The translations under genes were made by a program, and so were the position numbers. DNA of 64,000 nucleotides. Origin: JALYNX01 sp963724825. Lineage in GTDB: Bacteria > Actinomycetota > Acidimicrobiia > Spongiisociales > ZC4RG35. A model generated the notes under the pieces. The model was not told the origin of the DNA and did not search any database. It worked only from the letters and a program-made list of their open reading frames with translations. The stretch covers positions 67,854 to 131,853 of the forward strand of contig CAVRWT010000006.1 in NCBI GenBank assembly GCA_963724825.1, written 5' to 3'. Shown piece after piece: positions 18,107-27,110 of the stretch (positions within the stretch are counted from its first letter, which is position 1; every line of letters starts with the position of its first letter).

Positions 18107-19091
18107 CGTCGCTTCCCCGCGGCCCGACACGGTTGTCGTGCCGGAACTGGACGAGCTCGAAGGCATACCCGTAGTTTCTAAGTCTCCGCGGCAACTGGCT
18201 CTGCGCCGCTATCGCCACCATCGGGCGGCGATGCTCTCCAGTGTCATCTTGCTCATCATCACACTGGCGTGCGTCTTCGCCACCTGGGTCGCTCCGTACG
18301 GTGAGAACGAGGCGATCAAGTCCACCGACGGCGGGCTTCGTAACGAGATTCTGGTCCCACCGAACTCCCAGTTCTGGTTCGGGACCGACTCCATCGGCCG
18401 CGACCTGTACTCACGGGTGCTCTACGGAGGGAGAGTCTCGCTTTTCGTCGGTATCGCCAGCGCCATCTCTGCTGGGATCATCGGCACCGCGGTCGGCTCC
18501 TTTGCCGGCTTCCGGGGAGGGAGGATCGACAACGCGTTGATGCGATTCACCGACCTCTTCATCGGGCTCCCGTTGTTGGTGATACTGATCATCATGCGGC
18601 TGCTGCCCGAGAAACAGCCGTGGGCCGCAACGGTGCTAGGTGAACCTGGATCGAAACGGTTGATGGTGACCTTGATCACACTTGTGTCTTGGACCGCCAC
18701 CGCTCGAATTGTCCGTGGCGTCGTGTTGAGCCTGAAGGAGAAGGAATTCGTGGAAGCCGCGAGGGCGGTGGGCGCCAGTGACCGACGGATCATCACCAAG
18801 CACTTGGTTCCCAACACCATCGGCCCCATCGTTGTCTCGATGACCTTCATCGTCGCGGGTGCCATCGCCCTCGAATCGACGTTGTCTTTCTTCGGATTCG
18901 GATTGGATCCGACCCAGTCTTCGTGGGGAAACCTTCTCGCCGACGCCGGGACCTCGGTGATCACCGGCAAATGGTGGCTTGTCTTCTTCCCAGCCATGGT
19001 GCTGTTGATCACGATCCTCTGCATCAACTTCATGGGTGACGGGCTCCGTGATGCGCTAGACCCGAAGCAGGAGCAAAGGACCACTGGGTGA
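18099..19091 (+). CDS. DppC-type ABC transporter permease
   Basis: A 330-residue permease of the DppC/OppC type. A cytoplasmic N-terminal stretch is followed by TM1 (MLSSVILLIITLACVFATWV) and the conserved FWFGTDSIGRDLYSRVLYG before TM2. The EAA coupling loop is EFVEAARAVGASDRRIITKH, and the end reads MGDGLRDALDPK, typical of the family. I chose TTG 18099, which overlaps the upstream stop by eight bases and has GAGGA at 18088-18092; the in-frame start at 18063 would overlap much more. It forms the channel with the DppB-type subunit. Its stop overlaps the next gene as GTGA. Confidence 0.87.
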   Translation: MVDVASPRPDTVVVPELDELEGIPVVSKSPRQLALRRYRHHRAAMLSSVILLIITLACVFATWVAPYGENEAIKSTDGGLRNEILVPPNSQFWFGTDSIGRDLYSRVLYGGRVSLFVGIASAISAGIIGTAVGSFAGFRGGRIDNALMRFTDLFIGLPLLVILIIMRLLPEKQPWAATVLGEPGSKRLMVTLITLVSWTATARIVRGVVLSLKEKEFVEAARAVGASDRRIITKHLVPNTIGPIVVSMTFIVAGAIALESTLSFFGFGLDPTQSSWGNLLADAGTSVITGKWWLVFFPAMVLLITILCINFMGDGLRDALDPKQEQRTTG

Positions 19092-20065
19092 CCCAGTCGG
19101 TCCTCTCGGTCCGCGACCTATACGTATCATTCCCCACACAAGAGGGTTTGGTGCAAGCGGTTCGCGGGGTCAGCTTCGACATCGCCGAGCACGAGCTTCT
19201 CGGGGTGGTGGGGGAGTCTGGCTCCGGCAAGTCGGTGACCTTCCTGGCGGTTATGGGACTTCTCCCCAAATCAGCCATCGTCACCGGCTCCATCCAGGTG
19301 GCGGGCCAGGAGCTAGTAGGTCGGCCGGCGGACGAGGTTCGCAAGGTGCGCGGCAAGCAAGTGGCGATGATCTTCCAGGATCCGCTGACGGCCCTCAACC
19401 CGGTTCATCGAGTGGGTGCCCAGGTTGTCGAGATGATCCTTGCCCATCAAGATATCTCAGATGACGAGGCGGATTCCAAGGCGGTGGAGCTCCTAGACCT
19501 GGTTGGGATCCCGCAGCCCGATGTGCGAGCGCGGCAGTTCCCCCACGAGTTCTCCGGAGGGATGCGACAGCGAGCGGTGATCGCGATGGCCATCGCCAAC
19601 TCGCCGGAGATCTTGATCGCAGACGAGCCGACAACCGCCCTCGACACGACAGTTCAAGCTCAAATCCTCGATGTAATCCAGAACGTGCAACACGAGTTGG
19701 GTGCCGCGGTGGCATTCATCACCCACGACCTGGGCGTGGTCGCACGTATCGCCGACCGGGTCCAGGTGATGTATGCGGGTCGTGTTACCGAGCGCGGCGA
19801 GGCGCACGACATTTTTCTCCGCCCAACCCATCCCTACACCCGGGGGCTTCTCACCTCTCTGCCGGATGCAAACATCGACCGACTCATTCCCATCCCCGGG
19901 GCGCCACCGAACATGATGCGGCCCCCGAGCGGGTGCGCCTTCCGCATCCGTTGCCCCTATGCCCTGGATGTCTGCGCCGGCGAGATTCCCGACCTCCGGC
20001 CCTTCGGGTCGATTGAGACCGCATGTATCAGGGTCGAAGAGATTGCCGCGGAGGTGAGTGCTTGA
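19088..20065 (+). CDS. DppD/OppD-type ABC transporter ATPase
   Basis: A 325-residue cytoplasmic ATPase. Walker A is GESGSGKSV, the signature FSGGMRQRAVIAMA, Walker B ILIADEPTTAL, and the switch His is in ITHDLGVV. The C-terminal oligopeptide-transporter region FRIRCPYALDVCAGEIP holds the Cys cluster typical of DppD/OppD. The Walker A of most homologs ends KST, so the V after K is common for the D-type subunit. It starts at GTG 19088 overlapping the DppC stop (GTGA) and overlaps the next gene by TTGA. It powers the 15320-18106 transporter with the F-type subunit. Confidence 0.88.
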   Translation: MTQSVLSVRDLYVSFPTQEGLVQAVRGVSFDIAEHELLGVVGESGSGKSVTFLAVMGLLPKSAIVTGSIQVAGQELVGRPADEVRKVRGKQVAMIFQDPLTALNPVHRVGAQVVEMILAHQDISDDEADSKAVELLDLVGIPQPDVRARQFPHEFSGGMRQRAVIAMAIANSPEILIADEPTTALDTTVQAQILDVIQNVQHELGAAVAFITHDLGVVARIADRVQVMYAGRVTERGEAHDIFLRPTHPYTRGLLTSLPDANIDRLIPIPGAPPNMMRPPSGCAFRIRCPYALDVCAGEIPDLRPFGSIETACIRVEEIAAEVSA

Positions 20066-21102
20066 GCGAGCCCCTGCTCGAGGTGACCGATCTCTTCAAG
20101 CTCTTCGAGGTCCGACAGAGCGTCGGGACCAAAGTCATCAAGCAAACGGTCCACGCAGTTTCCGGTGTCTCTTTCAGCCTGCAACCGGGAGAGACCCTCG
20201 GGCTGGTAGGTGAATCCGGATCGGGCAAATCGACGGTGGGTCGATGCATCCTCCGCCTGCTCGAGCCGACCTCCGGGTCGGTTCGGTTTCGCGGCCAGGA
20301 GATAACCACCCTCGGTCGTGAAGAGATACGCGAGCTCCGTTCCGAGATGCAGATCGTCTTCCAGGATCCGTACGCCTCGCTCGACCCCAGGATGACCATC
20401 GGCGCCGCAATCGCCGAGCCCTTGGAAGTGCACAAAGTTCCCGGAGACCATCGGGCGATCGTCGGCGAGCTGCTCGAGTTGGTCGGTTTGTCGCCCGATC
20501 ACGCTACGAGATTCCCCCACGAGTTCTCTGGTGGTCAAAGGCAGCGAATCGGGATCGCCAGAGCCCTCAGCCTGCGCCCGTCGTTGCTAATCCTCGACGA
20601 GCCGGTGTCGGCTCTCGATGTGTCTATCCAGGCAGGGATCCTCAACCTCCTCGAGGACCTGCAGAACGAGCTCAGCCTGTCGTACCTCTTCATTGCCCAT
20701 GACCTTTCGGTGGTGAGGCACATCAGCGATCGAATCGCGGTGATGTACCTGGGCAAGCTCATGGAGGTTGGCGACCGCAAGGAGGTGTACGACCGCTCGA
20801 TACATCCCTACACCCAGTCCTTGCTCTCGGCAGTCCCGATCCCTGATCCCACCATCGAGCGCTCCCGACATCGAATCGTCCTCGCCGGTGATCTGCCGAG
20901 CCCGGTCAACCCGCCTTCGGGTTGTGTCTTCCGCACCCGGTGCCCGATCGCATTCGATCTCTGCGCCGAGGAAGTTCCCGAGTTGCGAGCCCACTCCAAG
21001 GAGCATCTCGCCGCCTGCCACGCCCCGCTCCTCCCCGGTCAGTCCCTGGCCGATGTGGTGGCGTCGCGGACGCCGGTCCCCAGCACTGTCGCCGACGAGT
21101 AG
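20062..21102 (+). CDS. DppF/OppF-type ABC transporter ATPase
   Basis: A 346-residue ATPase. Walker A is GESGSGKST, the signature FSGGQRQRIGIARAL, Walker B LLILDEPVSAL, and the C-terminal region FRTRCPIAFDLCAEEVP matches the oligopeptide/dipeptide ATPase C-terminus. TTG 20062 is chosen because GGAGGTG at 20050-20056 is well spaced and the codon overlaps the upstream stop as TTGA; the more distant in-frame start at 20023 lies deep in dppD. It is the last gene of the transporter operon and ends directly against the convergent galM gene, with no spacer. Confidence 0.88.
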   Translation: MSEPLLEVTDLFKLFEVRQSVGTKVIKQTVHAVSGVSFSLQPGETLGLVGESGSGKSTVGRCILRLLEPTSGSVRFRGQEITTLGREEIRELRSEMQIVFQDPYASLDPRMTIGAAIAEPLEVHKVPGDHRAIVGELLELVGLSPDHATRFPHEFSGGQRQRIGIARALSLRPSLLILDEPVSALDVSIQAGILNLLEDLQNELSLSYLFIAHDLSVVRHISDRIAVMYLGKLMEVGDRKEVYDRSIHPYTQSLLSAVPIPDPTIERSRHRIVLAGDLPSPVNPPSGCVFRTRCPIAFDLCAEEVPELRAHSKEHLAACHAPLLPGQSLADVVASRTPVPSTVADE

Positions 21103-22133
21103 TCAGCGGGCGTAGAACCGGTACTCGGTCGTTTGACGGTAGGTGCTGCCCGGGTCGAGAAGCACGCTCGGGTACTCAGGATGATGAGGCGAGTCCGGGA
21201 AGTGCTGTGCCTCCAGGCAGATTCCGCCCCTCGTCGGGTAGACGGACCCTCCCTTTCCAGTGGTGGGAGGCATGTGCCCGGCCGAATAGACCTGCACCGC
21301 GGGCTCGGTGGTGTGGAGCTCCATGACCAGCCCGTTGGCCGGATTTTCCAGAACGGCGGCCCGGCGCAATGTGCCGTCCCACTCCGCGAGCACCAGGTTG
21401 TGGTCGAGTCCCTTCGTGGGCCCTTCAGCAAAGAGGGCCGCTCGAGGACCGACCTCAGCGGGCGACCGAAAGTCGAGTGGTGTCCGGTCAACGGCCTGAA
21501 GCGGGCCGAACGGGATGAGCCATTCATCGATGGGCGTGTAGCGATCGGCAAAGACCGTGAGAAGGTGGTCGTCCACGGTTTGCCCGCTGTCGCTTCCGGC
21601 GAGGTTCCAGTACGTGTGGTGGACGAGGTTGACCGGCGTTCGCCGATCGGTGACGGCCTGAAAGTCGATGCGCAGCCCTCCGTCCTCGGTCAGTGTGTAG
21701 GTCACGCCGACTTCGAGGTTTCCCGGGTAGCCCTCCTCGAGGTCGGGGCTGACCCGGGAGAAGGTGACGGATGCACCCTCGTCGCCTATTTCGCCGGCCT
21801 GCCAGAGCACCCGATCGAAGCTGAGCTCAGGTCCTCCGTGCAGGTGATTGGGCCCGTCGTTCGCCGCGAGGACATGCTCGACACCGTCGAGGGTGAAGCT
21901 GGCATGGGCCGTTCGATTGGCCACCCGGCCGACCGTGGCTCCGAAGTAGAGGTTCTTGTGGTCCTCGTAGTTGGCGATGGTGTCGAAGCCGAGCGCAACG
22001 TCCACTGATCCGCCCTTGCCATCGGGGACAAACAGCCTGGTCAGCCTGGCCCCGTAGATCGTCAGCTCGGCGCGGAGCCCGCTCGGGCCTTTCAGTTGAA
22101 CCAGTGTGATGGCCCGCTCCTCGCTCAGCTCAT
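21103..22133 (-). CDS. galM: Aldose 1-epimerase (mutarotase)
   Basis: Galactose mutarotase-like enzyme that interconverts alpha and beta anomers of aldoses. Conserved parts are FDTIANYEDHKNLYFGATVG, NRTAH, NDGPNHLHGG (first catalytic His region), NLVHHTYWNLAGSDSG (second His) and the final EAQHFPDSPHH with the catalytic Glu. The open frame begins at GTG 22005, but homologous sequence clearly continues upstream (ITLVQLKGPSGLRAELTIYG). The only nearby ATG, 22133, overlaps the previous stop as ATGA but is in another frame, so either one base is missing near 22128 or CTG 22128 is the start. It follows the exported hydrolase gene. Confidence 0.85.
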
Positions 22134-24064
22134 GCGTCGAAGGAGTCGGTCGGACACGAATCCTCGACGCTGATGTCGGACCCGGCCCGCTCGTAGGTGT
22201 AGGCGCAATCTGGGGTGCCGATGGTCACGTCGAGAGTGAAGGTGTCGGCGTCGTAGTCGTAGCTCCCGGTTCCGTTCAGCACCAGCCCTTCGGTGAGGGC
22301 ACAGTCGGCAAGCTCGAGCCCGTAACCGGCGTCGGTCACGAGAAACGTCATGCTGCCTCCGAGATTGCACCCGGCCCCGGTGTCTTCGACTTCGTCCCAG
22401 TAGTAATACTCGGGCAGGTAGTTGATCTCCCACTCGACCGCATCGAACATGGCCTCGGCGTCCTCGAACTCGTCGATCGACGCCGGGATCAGAGGCACGT
22501 AGGGGTCAGCGACGACTCCCTCGCAGGTCGAAACCGACGGCTTGGTCCCGTCGAGGATGAAGGCGGTGGTGTCTTCATCCGGGCAGGGATTGCCGCGACC
22601 GAAGATCACATGCGGCCCCCCGCCCTGAGTCAGCAGGAAGCCATCATCGAGCCGGGTCCACACCGAGACACCGTTCGAGAAGGGCGTCGCCGGGTCAGCG
22701 GTCGCCCCGAGCACCATGGTCGGCGTTCCCTCCGCGGTCAGAGGCTCGGGCCGTTCGACGTCGGTGTTCCGATCCGGCCAGAAGGCGCAGGGCAGGTCGC
22801 CATAGAAGATCGAGCCGAGTCGGAGGTTGTCGAAGTCGGCGCCGGCTTCGAAGAACGAGTCGACGACGTCCTGCGGGCTGTCGCCCGGGAAGTTGTAGTC
22901 CTGGCACTCGACGCCGTAGTAGATGGCGTCGGACCAGGAGGGGTCTTCGATGATGCTCTCATCCACCGGGTCGGTGCCCAGGTTGGGGTAGAGCAGCCGC
23001 AGCAAGGGAATCAGGTCTCCCCGACCCGATTGGGCCGCCAGGGCCCGGTTGAACATCATCCGATCGGACTCGCCATACATCTGGCCGCTGGCCACGACCT
23101 CGAGGTCGGCCAGGCCGAACGATCGCTCCACGGTGGTCCCGTCGGCGATCGGGAAGTCGGCAGTCAGAGGACCTTCGGTGAGAAGGGCCGCCAGGGTGTC
23201 GTAGGCGGTGCCGGGATCTTCGACCATGTCGGCGAGACATGAATCGTCTGCGTTACACGAGTTGAAGGTCGCCTGAAGCGTCTGCCCGAAGGCTGTCGCC
23301 TGCTGCCCGTAGAAGTCGAAGCCATCGAGCGTCAGGTCGACGGTTCCGTCGAGAAGCAAGCGATCGAGATGGTCGCCGTGGGCAGCAGCGTAGGTCTGAG
23401 CCACTTGCGTTCCGTAGCTCTCCCCGTAGAGGACGAACTGCTCGAAGCCAAAGGTCTGCCTGAACACTTCGATGTCTTCGACCACCTGCGCCGTGCCGAG
23501 GAACGGCAACGAATCCGGGTCGCCCATCTCGGTGACACAGGCTCCCGCGAAGGACTCCGCGGCGTCGGCCATGGACACCTGGCCGGCCTCGGTCGTCGGA
23601 TCCGCATCAGCCCGATAGAGGTCGAGCGCGGCGGTCGGGCAGGTCAGCCCGCCTGACATGCCGACTCCCCTTTGATCGAAGAACACGATGTCGAACTGCT
23701 CGGGGATCGATGGATCGAGGGCCGAGGTATATGAGTCGGCAGACATGATGCCTGCGGTCCCCGGGCCTCCGGTCGCGGTCACGAAGGCACCCTTGCTCAC
23801 CCCGGTGGCCGGCAGGATCGCAAACGTGACGTCGATGGTGCGGTCTTCGGAGTCGTCGAAGTGATCGAGCGGCATCTCAATGGTCACGCAGGTGAAGTCC
23901 GAATCAGGGCAGGACGTGCCGGCGAGGGCTTCGATGACCTCTGGAGTGCTGGCAGCCAGCGGCTCTTCGACGTCGGATTGGCTGGTGCAGGCGGCAGCGG
24001 CGACAAAGAGCAGCACCAGGAAGGATCGCTTCACCGGCGAGAGGCTAGGCGGACTCGAAGTCAT
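22130..24064 (-). CDS. Exported alpha/beta hydrolase, TAP-like (tripeptidyl aminopeptidase type) lipoprotein
   Basis: A 644-residue predicted lipoprotein with lipobox Cys26 in FVAAAACTS. The alpha/beta hydrolase core has the oxyanion region TGGPGTAG (about residue 98), VFFDQRGVGMSGG and the nucleophile elbow LYGESYGTQ with Ser217. The acid probably lies in the GATADPATPF region and the His in TQGGGPHVIFG. This matches the actinobacterial prolyl/tripeptidyl aminopeptidase group, which releases short peptides outside the membrane. A C-terminal extension of about 130 residues after the TAP region, ending CPTDSFDA, looks like an added beta domain. ATG 24064 overlaps the ferritin stop (ATGA); a GTG at codon 11 is an alternative start. 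Confidence 0.83.
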   Translation of the reverse strand: MTSSPPSLSPVKRSFLVLLFVAAAACTSQSDVEEPLAASTPEVIEALAGTSCPDSDFTCVTIEMPLDHFDDSEDRTIDVTFAILPATGVSKGAFVTATGGPGTAGIMSADSYTSALDPSIPEQFDIVFFDQRGVGMSGGLTCPTAALDLYRADADPTTEAGQVSMADAAESFAGACVTEMGDPDSLPFLGTAQVVEDIEVFRQTFGFEQFVLYGESYGTQVAQTYAAAHGDHLDRLLLDGTVDLTLDGFDFYGQQATAFGQTLQATFNSCNADDSCLADMVEDPGTAYDTLAALLTEGPLTADFPIADGTTVERSFGLADLEVVASGQMYGESDRMMFNRALAAQSGRGDLIPLLRLLYPNLGTDPVDESIIEDPSWSDAIYYGVECQDYNFPGDSPQDVVDSFFEAGADFDNLRLGSIFYGDLPCAFWPDRNTDVERPEPLTAEGTPTMVLGATADPATPFSNGVSVWTRLDDGFLLTQGGGPHVIFGRGNPCPDEDTTAFILDGTKPSVSTCEGVVADPYVPLIPASIDEFEDAEAMFDAVEWEINYLPEYYYWDEVEDTGAGCNLGGSMTFLVTDAGYGLELADCALTEGLVLNGTGSYDYDADTFTLDVTIGTPDCAYTYERAGSDISVEDSCPTDSFDA

Positions 24065-24567
24065 GCCTCCGGGTCGCCCCTGCGGGTCCCTAGCTCATGG
24101 TCGAGAAGGAAGATCGCGCCTGAGTCCCCACCGGCTAGCCGTAGGCGATCGAGGATGGTCTGCACCATGGACTCCTCTTCGTTTTGCTCGGCGATGAAGG
24201 TCTGCAGGAAGGGAAAGCTGGCCAGATCACCCCGTTCCGAGGCGAGGCGATACAGCGAGTGGATGGCCTCGGTAACTGCCTGTTCCTGTTCCAGGGCTGC
24301 CTCGAAGGCTTGCTCCGGGCCGGCGAAGTCCGATCGCGGCGCGGGTACTTCGCCGAGGTGCACCGTGTTCCCTCGATCAACGATGAAGTCGAAGAACCGA
24401 TCGGCATGGGTTCGTTCCTCGCCGGCCTGGGCTCGCATCCAGCTGCTCATTCCGACCAGATTCCGGTTGGCGAAGTAGGCAGCCATCTGCAGGTAGGCGG
24501 TGGCCGAGGTCAGCTCCATCGTGACCTGTCGGTTGAAGGCTGCTTCCAGATCTTCGGGCATTCGCAT
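24061..24567 (-). CDS. ftn: Ferritin
   Basis: A 168-residue non-haem ferritin that stores iron as a 24-mer shell. The four-helix bundle is clear: RQVTMELTSATAYLQMAAYF holds the first ferroxidase Glu and a Tyr, GEERTHADRFFDFI the ExxH ligand pair, EQEQAVTEAIHSLYRLA the third helix Glu, and FIAEQNEEESMVQTI the fourth helix. ATG 24567 is preferred over the longer frame start at 24612 because GAGGAG lies just upstream of it. The following gene (exported hydrolase) overlaps it by four bases, an odd functional pairing that suggests only shared transcription. The gene symbol is generic. Confidence 0.87.
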   Translation of the reverse strand: MRMPEDLEAAFNRQVTMELTSATAYLQMAAYFANRNLVGMSSWMRAQAGEERTHADRFFDFIVDRGNTVHLGEVPAPRSDFAGPEQAFEAALEQEQAVTEAIHSLYRLASERGDLASFPFLQTFIAEQNEEESMVQTILDRLRLAGGDSGAIFLLDHELGTRRGDPEA

Positions 24568-24668
24568 AGAGGCTCCTCGGCTAGTTCGGGCCTCCATCGT
24601 ATAGGTGCCCACGGAGGCCAGGCTCCGGGTGCCCGATCAGCATTGGTAGGGCCACACGGCCTCATATT

Positions 24669-24685
24669 TTCACTCTCTGTTCACT
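24669..24685. promoter_or_regulatory. TTCACT direct repeat, possible KdpE site
   Basis: TTCACT occurs at 24669-24674 and 24680-24685, exactly 11 bases apart, in an AT-rich patch about 40 bases before the first gene of the kdp operon. An 11-base spacing of direct half-sites is typical of OmpR/PhoB-family regulators such as KdpE. No other candidate operator was seen in the 152-base gap between ferritin and this operon. Confidence 0.35.
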
Positions 24686-24719
24686 TATCAACTCGTTCGC
24701 CGTCCGTTAGACCAGGGGT

Positions 24720-26552
24720 GTGAAGATTCTCCTGGCTGAGGACGACCCCGTCGTCGGCGACGCCTTCGAATCGGCCCTGCGAGCCGGGTATCACTCGGTG
24801 CACCGGTCAACGGGTGTAGCCGACACCATTGGCCGTCTGGGGGACGGTGAGATCGAGGTCGTAATCCTCGACGTCCAATTGACGGATGGCACCGCCTGGG
24901 ACGTCCTTGATCGGATCCCAAGCCCCCACCCTCCATTTCGTGTTTCGCTGGTGACAGCGGTGGATGTCGCGCCCCCCCAGCGCTGGGCTCATGTGCCTGT
25001 GTTTCGGAAGCCGTTGGATCATCAGGGCCTGATGACTGCAGTGGCCGAAGCCGTGCCCTACGGACGGTCCGACAGCTCTGAGGCCGGGGAGCCCGGGAGG
25101 CAGAACCTGATCGAGCGACTGCTCCTGGCTGACGAGCCCCCTCTAGTGGTCTCAGTCCCGGTGAGCCTGCTCGTGATCGCCCTCGTGACCCTGATATTGA
25201 CGCCCATCAGGGAGGAGGCCTTCGGGGCGATCAGCGCTGGTTACTCCGTGGTCGTCCTTCTGATCGCCGCCTATGCAGGAATCGCGGTAGGCCTGGGTGG
25301 GGCGGTGATTGCCTTTCTGGCATACAACTTCTTCATGGTTCCGCCTCTGTACACGTTCGAGATCGCCTCGGCGCCCCTCGTGCTGAATCTGACCGCATTT
25401 CTGGTCGCGGCCGCGGTGGGCGCGATCCTCGTCGGAACGGGCCGAACTCTCTCCCGGAGGCAGACAAGTGACGCAGCCCTCACCCGCCTTCGCCTCCGCC
25501 TCCTCTCCCAGACCATCGATGTGTCGTCCGACCAGTTGATCGGTGTGATCACCCGCGTCATCAGGGAGGCCCTGCCTGACGAAACGTTGCTGGCCCTGGT
25601 GGAACCCGCTCAGGAGGCCCCGCCCTGGGTTCCTGCAGACTCGGCTGACCTGGCCCGCCGCGAGCGGCGGACCGTTGAAACACGATCAGACAACAGGCCG
25701 GTGCTGATACTTCCGGTTGACACCGAAGGCCTTCTCCTCGTGGCCAGCACGCCAGGCAACCGAATGACAGACCAGGATCGGAGAAGCCTGGGATTTGCAT
25801 CGACTGAGCTCAGCCGGGTGTCCGAGCAGTTGGATCTGTTGAGGGCGGCGGAGGGGGCGGAGAAGCTCCAGGCCCGCGACGAAGCCAAGAATGCCCTGTT
25901 GGCCGCCGTCAGCCACGACCTGCGCACGCCGCTGGCCTCGATGAAGGTGGCTGTGACCACTGTGCTGGAGCCGGACCTCAATCTGTCCGACGCCCAAACC
26001 CGTCACCTGTTGGAGACGGTCGATGGCGAGGTAGATCGCTTGGCAGGCATGATCGACCACCTGCTCGACCTGTCTCGACTCGAGAGCGGAGCCTTCCAAC
26101 TGAGCCACGACCATGTGGACGTGACGCACCTGGTTCGCGACGCCGCCGATCGGGTTCAACTCGCATCGGGCCGGCAAATCGAGGTCACCTCGGCTGGCTC
26201 GACGGAGGTAATCGGCGATTCGGTTCGATTGCTGGAGGTCGTCACCAACCTGATCGACAACGCGGCGCGCTATTCGACTCCGGGCACTCCGATCCTCGTC
26301 ACCATCCGCTCTGAGGAGGGCTCCGTGCTCGTGGCTGTCAGCGACGACGGCCCCGGGATGACCCGCGAAGAGCAGGACAAGCTCTTCCGACCGTTCACCC
26401 GTGGGCCGAGGTCCGGCAGCGGAAGCGGGCTCGGCCTTGCCATCACCCGCTCGATCGTCAGCGCTCACGGCGGGAGCATCGAGGTCGTTTCGAGCCCGGG
26501 CACCGGGACAACGATGTCAGTGAGCATCCCAAAGCGGGCCCTCCATGAGTGA
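24720..26552 (+). CDS. Hybrid sensor kinase: receiver - DUF4118 - HisKA - HATPase (C-terminal half of KdpD)
   Basis: A 610-residue membrane histidine kinase. Residues 1-110 form a receiver domain with the acidic pair in LAEDDP, the phospho-Asp in VVILDVQL, Thr in VTA and Lys in FRKPL. Residues about 140-245 are the four-helix DUF4118 membrane unit of KdpD (TPIREEAFGAISAGYSVVVL and following). A GAF-like stretch comes next. HisKA contains LLAAVSHDLRTPLASMKV, and HATPase_c the boxes NLIDNAARYS, DDGPGM and SGLGLAI. The KdpD N-terminal and UspA domains are missing here and are encoded separately at 31485. Canonical KdpD has no receiver, so this is an unusual fusion. Start GTG 24720; it overlaps the next gene by eight bases. 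Confidence 0.87.
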   Translation: MKILLAEDDPVVGDAFESALRAGYHSVHRSTGVADTIGRLGDGEIEVVILDVQLTDGTAWDVLDRIPSPHPPFRVSLVTAVDVAPPQRWAHVPVFRKPLDHQGLMTAVAEAVPYGRSDSSEAGEPGRQNLIERLLLADEPPLVVSVPVSLLVIALVTLILTPIREEAFGAISAGYSVVVLLIAAYAGIAVGLGGAVIAFLAYNFFMVPPLYTFEIASAPLVLNLTAFLVAAAVGAILVGTGRTLSRRQTSDAALTRLRLRLLSQTIDVSSDQLIGVITRVIREALPDETLLALVEPAQEAPPWVPADSADLARRERRTVETRSDNRPVLILPVDTEGLLLVASTPGNRMTDQDRRSLGFASTELSRVSEQLDLLRAAEGAEKLQARDEAKNALLAAVSHDLRTPLASMKVAVTTVLEPDLNLSDAQTRHLLETVDGEVDRLAGMIDHLLDLSRLESGAFQLSHDHVDVTHLVRDAADRVQLASGRQIEVTSAGSTEVIGDSVRLLEVVTNLIDNAARYSTPGTPILVTIRSEEGSVLVAVSDDGPGMTREEQDKLFRPFTRGPRSGSGSGLGLAITRSIVSAHGGSIEVVSSPGTGTTMSVSIPKRALHE

Positions 26553-26913
26553 GACGCGGCGGGTACTGGTCGTGGAAGACGACGTTCGTTTCGGCTCGCT
26601 GTTGTGCGAGGTCCTGCAGGCCGCCGGTCACACGGCGGAACTTGCCCCCACCAGTGCCGCCGCACTCGCGGCCATCGAGGCCAAGGTGCCCGACGTGTTG
26701 TGCGTCGACATCGACCTCCCTGATGGAACGGGGTGGGAGCTCCTCGATGAGCTGGAGCGGCGCGGCATCGAGCCCGACACCGTCGTCGTGACCTCCGCCA
26801 GCATCGGGGCATCGAAGACCAGGCACCGCCCGGGCACTTTCATCCTCCCCAAGCCTTTCCCCGTCGACTCGTTGTTGCGTCTCGTCAACGGAGACCAACT
26901 ACCCGAAATCTGA
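26545..26913 (+). CDS. Single-domain response regulator
   Basis: A 122-residue stand-alone receiver domain with no output domain. The acidic pocket is in VVEDDV, the phospho-Asp in CVDIDLPDG, Thr/Ser in VVTSAS and Lys in ILPKPF, so all phosphorylation residues are present. ATG 26545 overlaps the upstream hybrid kinase by eight bases. In this place it could pass phosphate between the kinase and KdpE, or act as a phosphate sink (inference). Single receivers of this kind are not part of the standard kdp operon. Confidence 0.85.
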   Translation: MSETRRVLVVEDDVRFGSLLCEVLQAAGHTAELAPTSAAALAAIEAKVPDVLCVDIDLPDGTGWELLDELERRGIEPDTVVVTSASIGASKTRHRPGTFILPKPFPVDSLLRLVNGDQLPEI

Positions 26914-26937
26914 TCAAGAAAGAGAAAGAAGCAAGAA

Positions 26938-27021
26938 ATGGACGACCTGTTGGTAGCACTCGTGTCCCTGGGAAGCGGACTGGTGTTATGGGGCCTTTAT
27001 GAAGCTTGCCGGAGAGCCTGA
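26938..27021 (+). CDS. 27-residue membrane peptide just upstream of kdpF
   Basis: ATG 26938 opens a 28-codon frame. It starts MDDLLVALVSLGSGLVLW, a single hydrophobic helix, and ends in the polar tail YEACRRA. A purine-rich leader (AAGAAAGAGAAAGAAG) provides a ribosome site. Its TGA overlaps the kdpF ATG (TGATG), the same coupling used by the genes around it, so I take it as a real gene. From memory, similar small single-helix ORFs ending in a polar Cys-containing tail precede kdpF or kdpA in other bacteria; that was not checked. A role as an accessory subunit of the Kdp pump is only inferred. Confidence 0.6.
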   Translation: MDDLLVALVSLGSGLVLWGLYEACRRA

Positions 27022-27110
27022 TGAGAACAGGTGAGTGGCTGCTTCTGGTAGTGAGTCTCTTGACCGCCATCTTCCTGGTGCTCGCGCTTTGGAAGCCGGA
27101 GAAGTTCTGA
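27021..27110 (+). CDS. kdpF: KdpF subunit of the potassium-transporting ATPase
   Basis: A 29-residue single-helix protein. The hydrophobic part is WLLLVVSLLTAIFLVLAL and the end WKPEKF is the typical KdpF terminus. KdpF lies between KdpA and lipids and stabilises the KdpFABC complex. Its start overlaps the preceding small ORF and its stop overlaps kdpA, both as TGATG, so the three are translationally coupled. Confidence 0.88.
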   Translation: MRTGEWLLLVVSLLTAIFLVLALWKPEKF

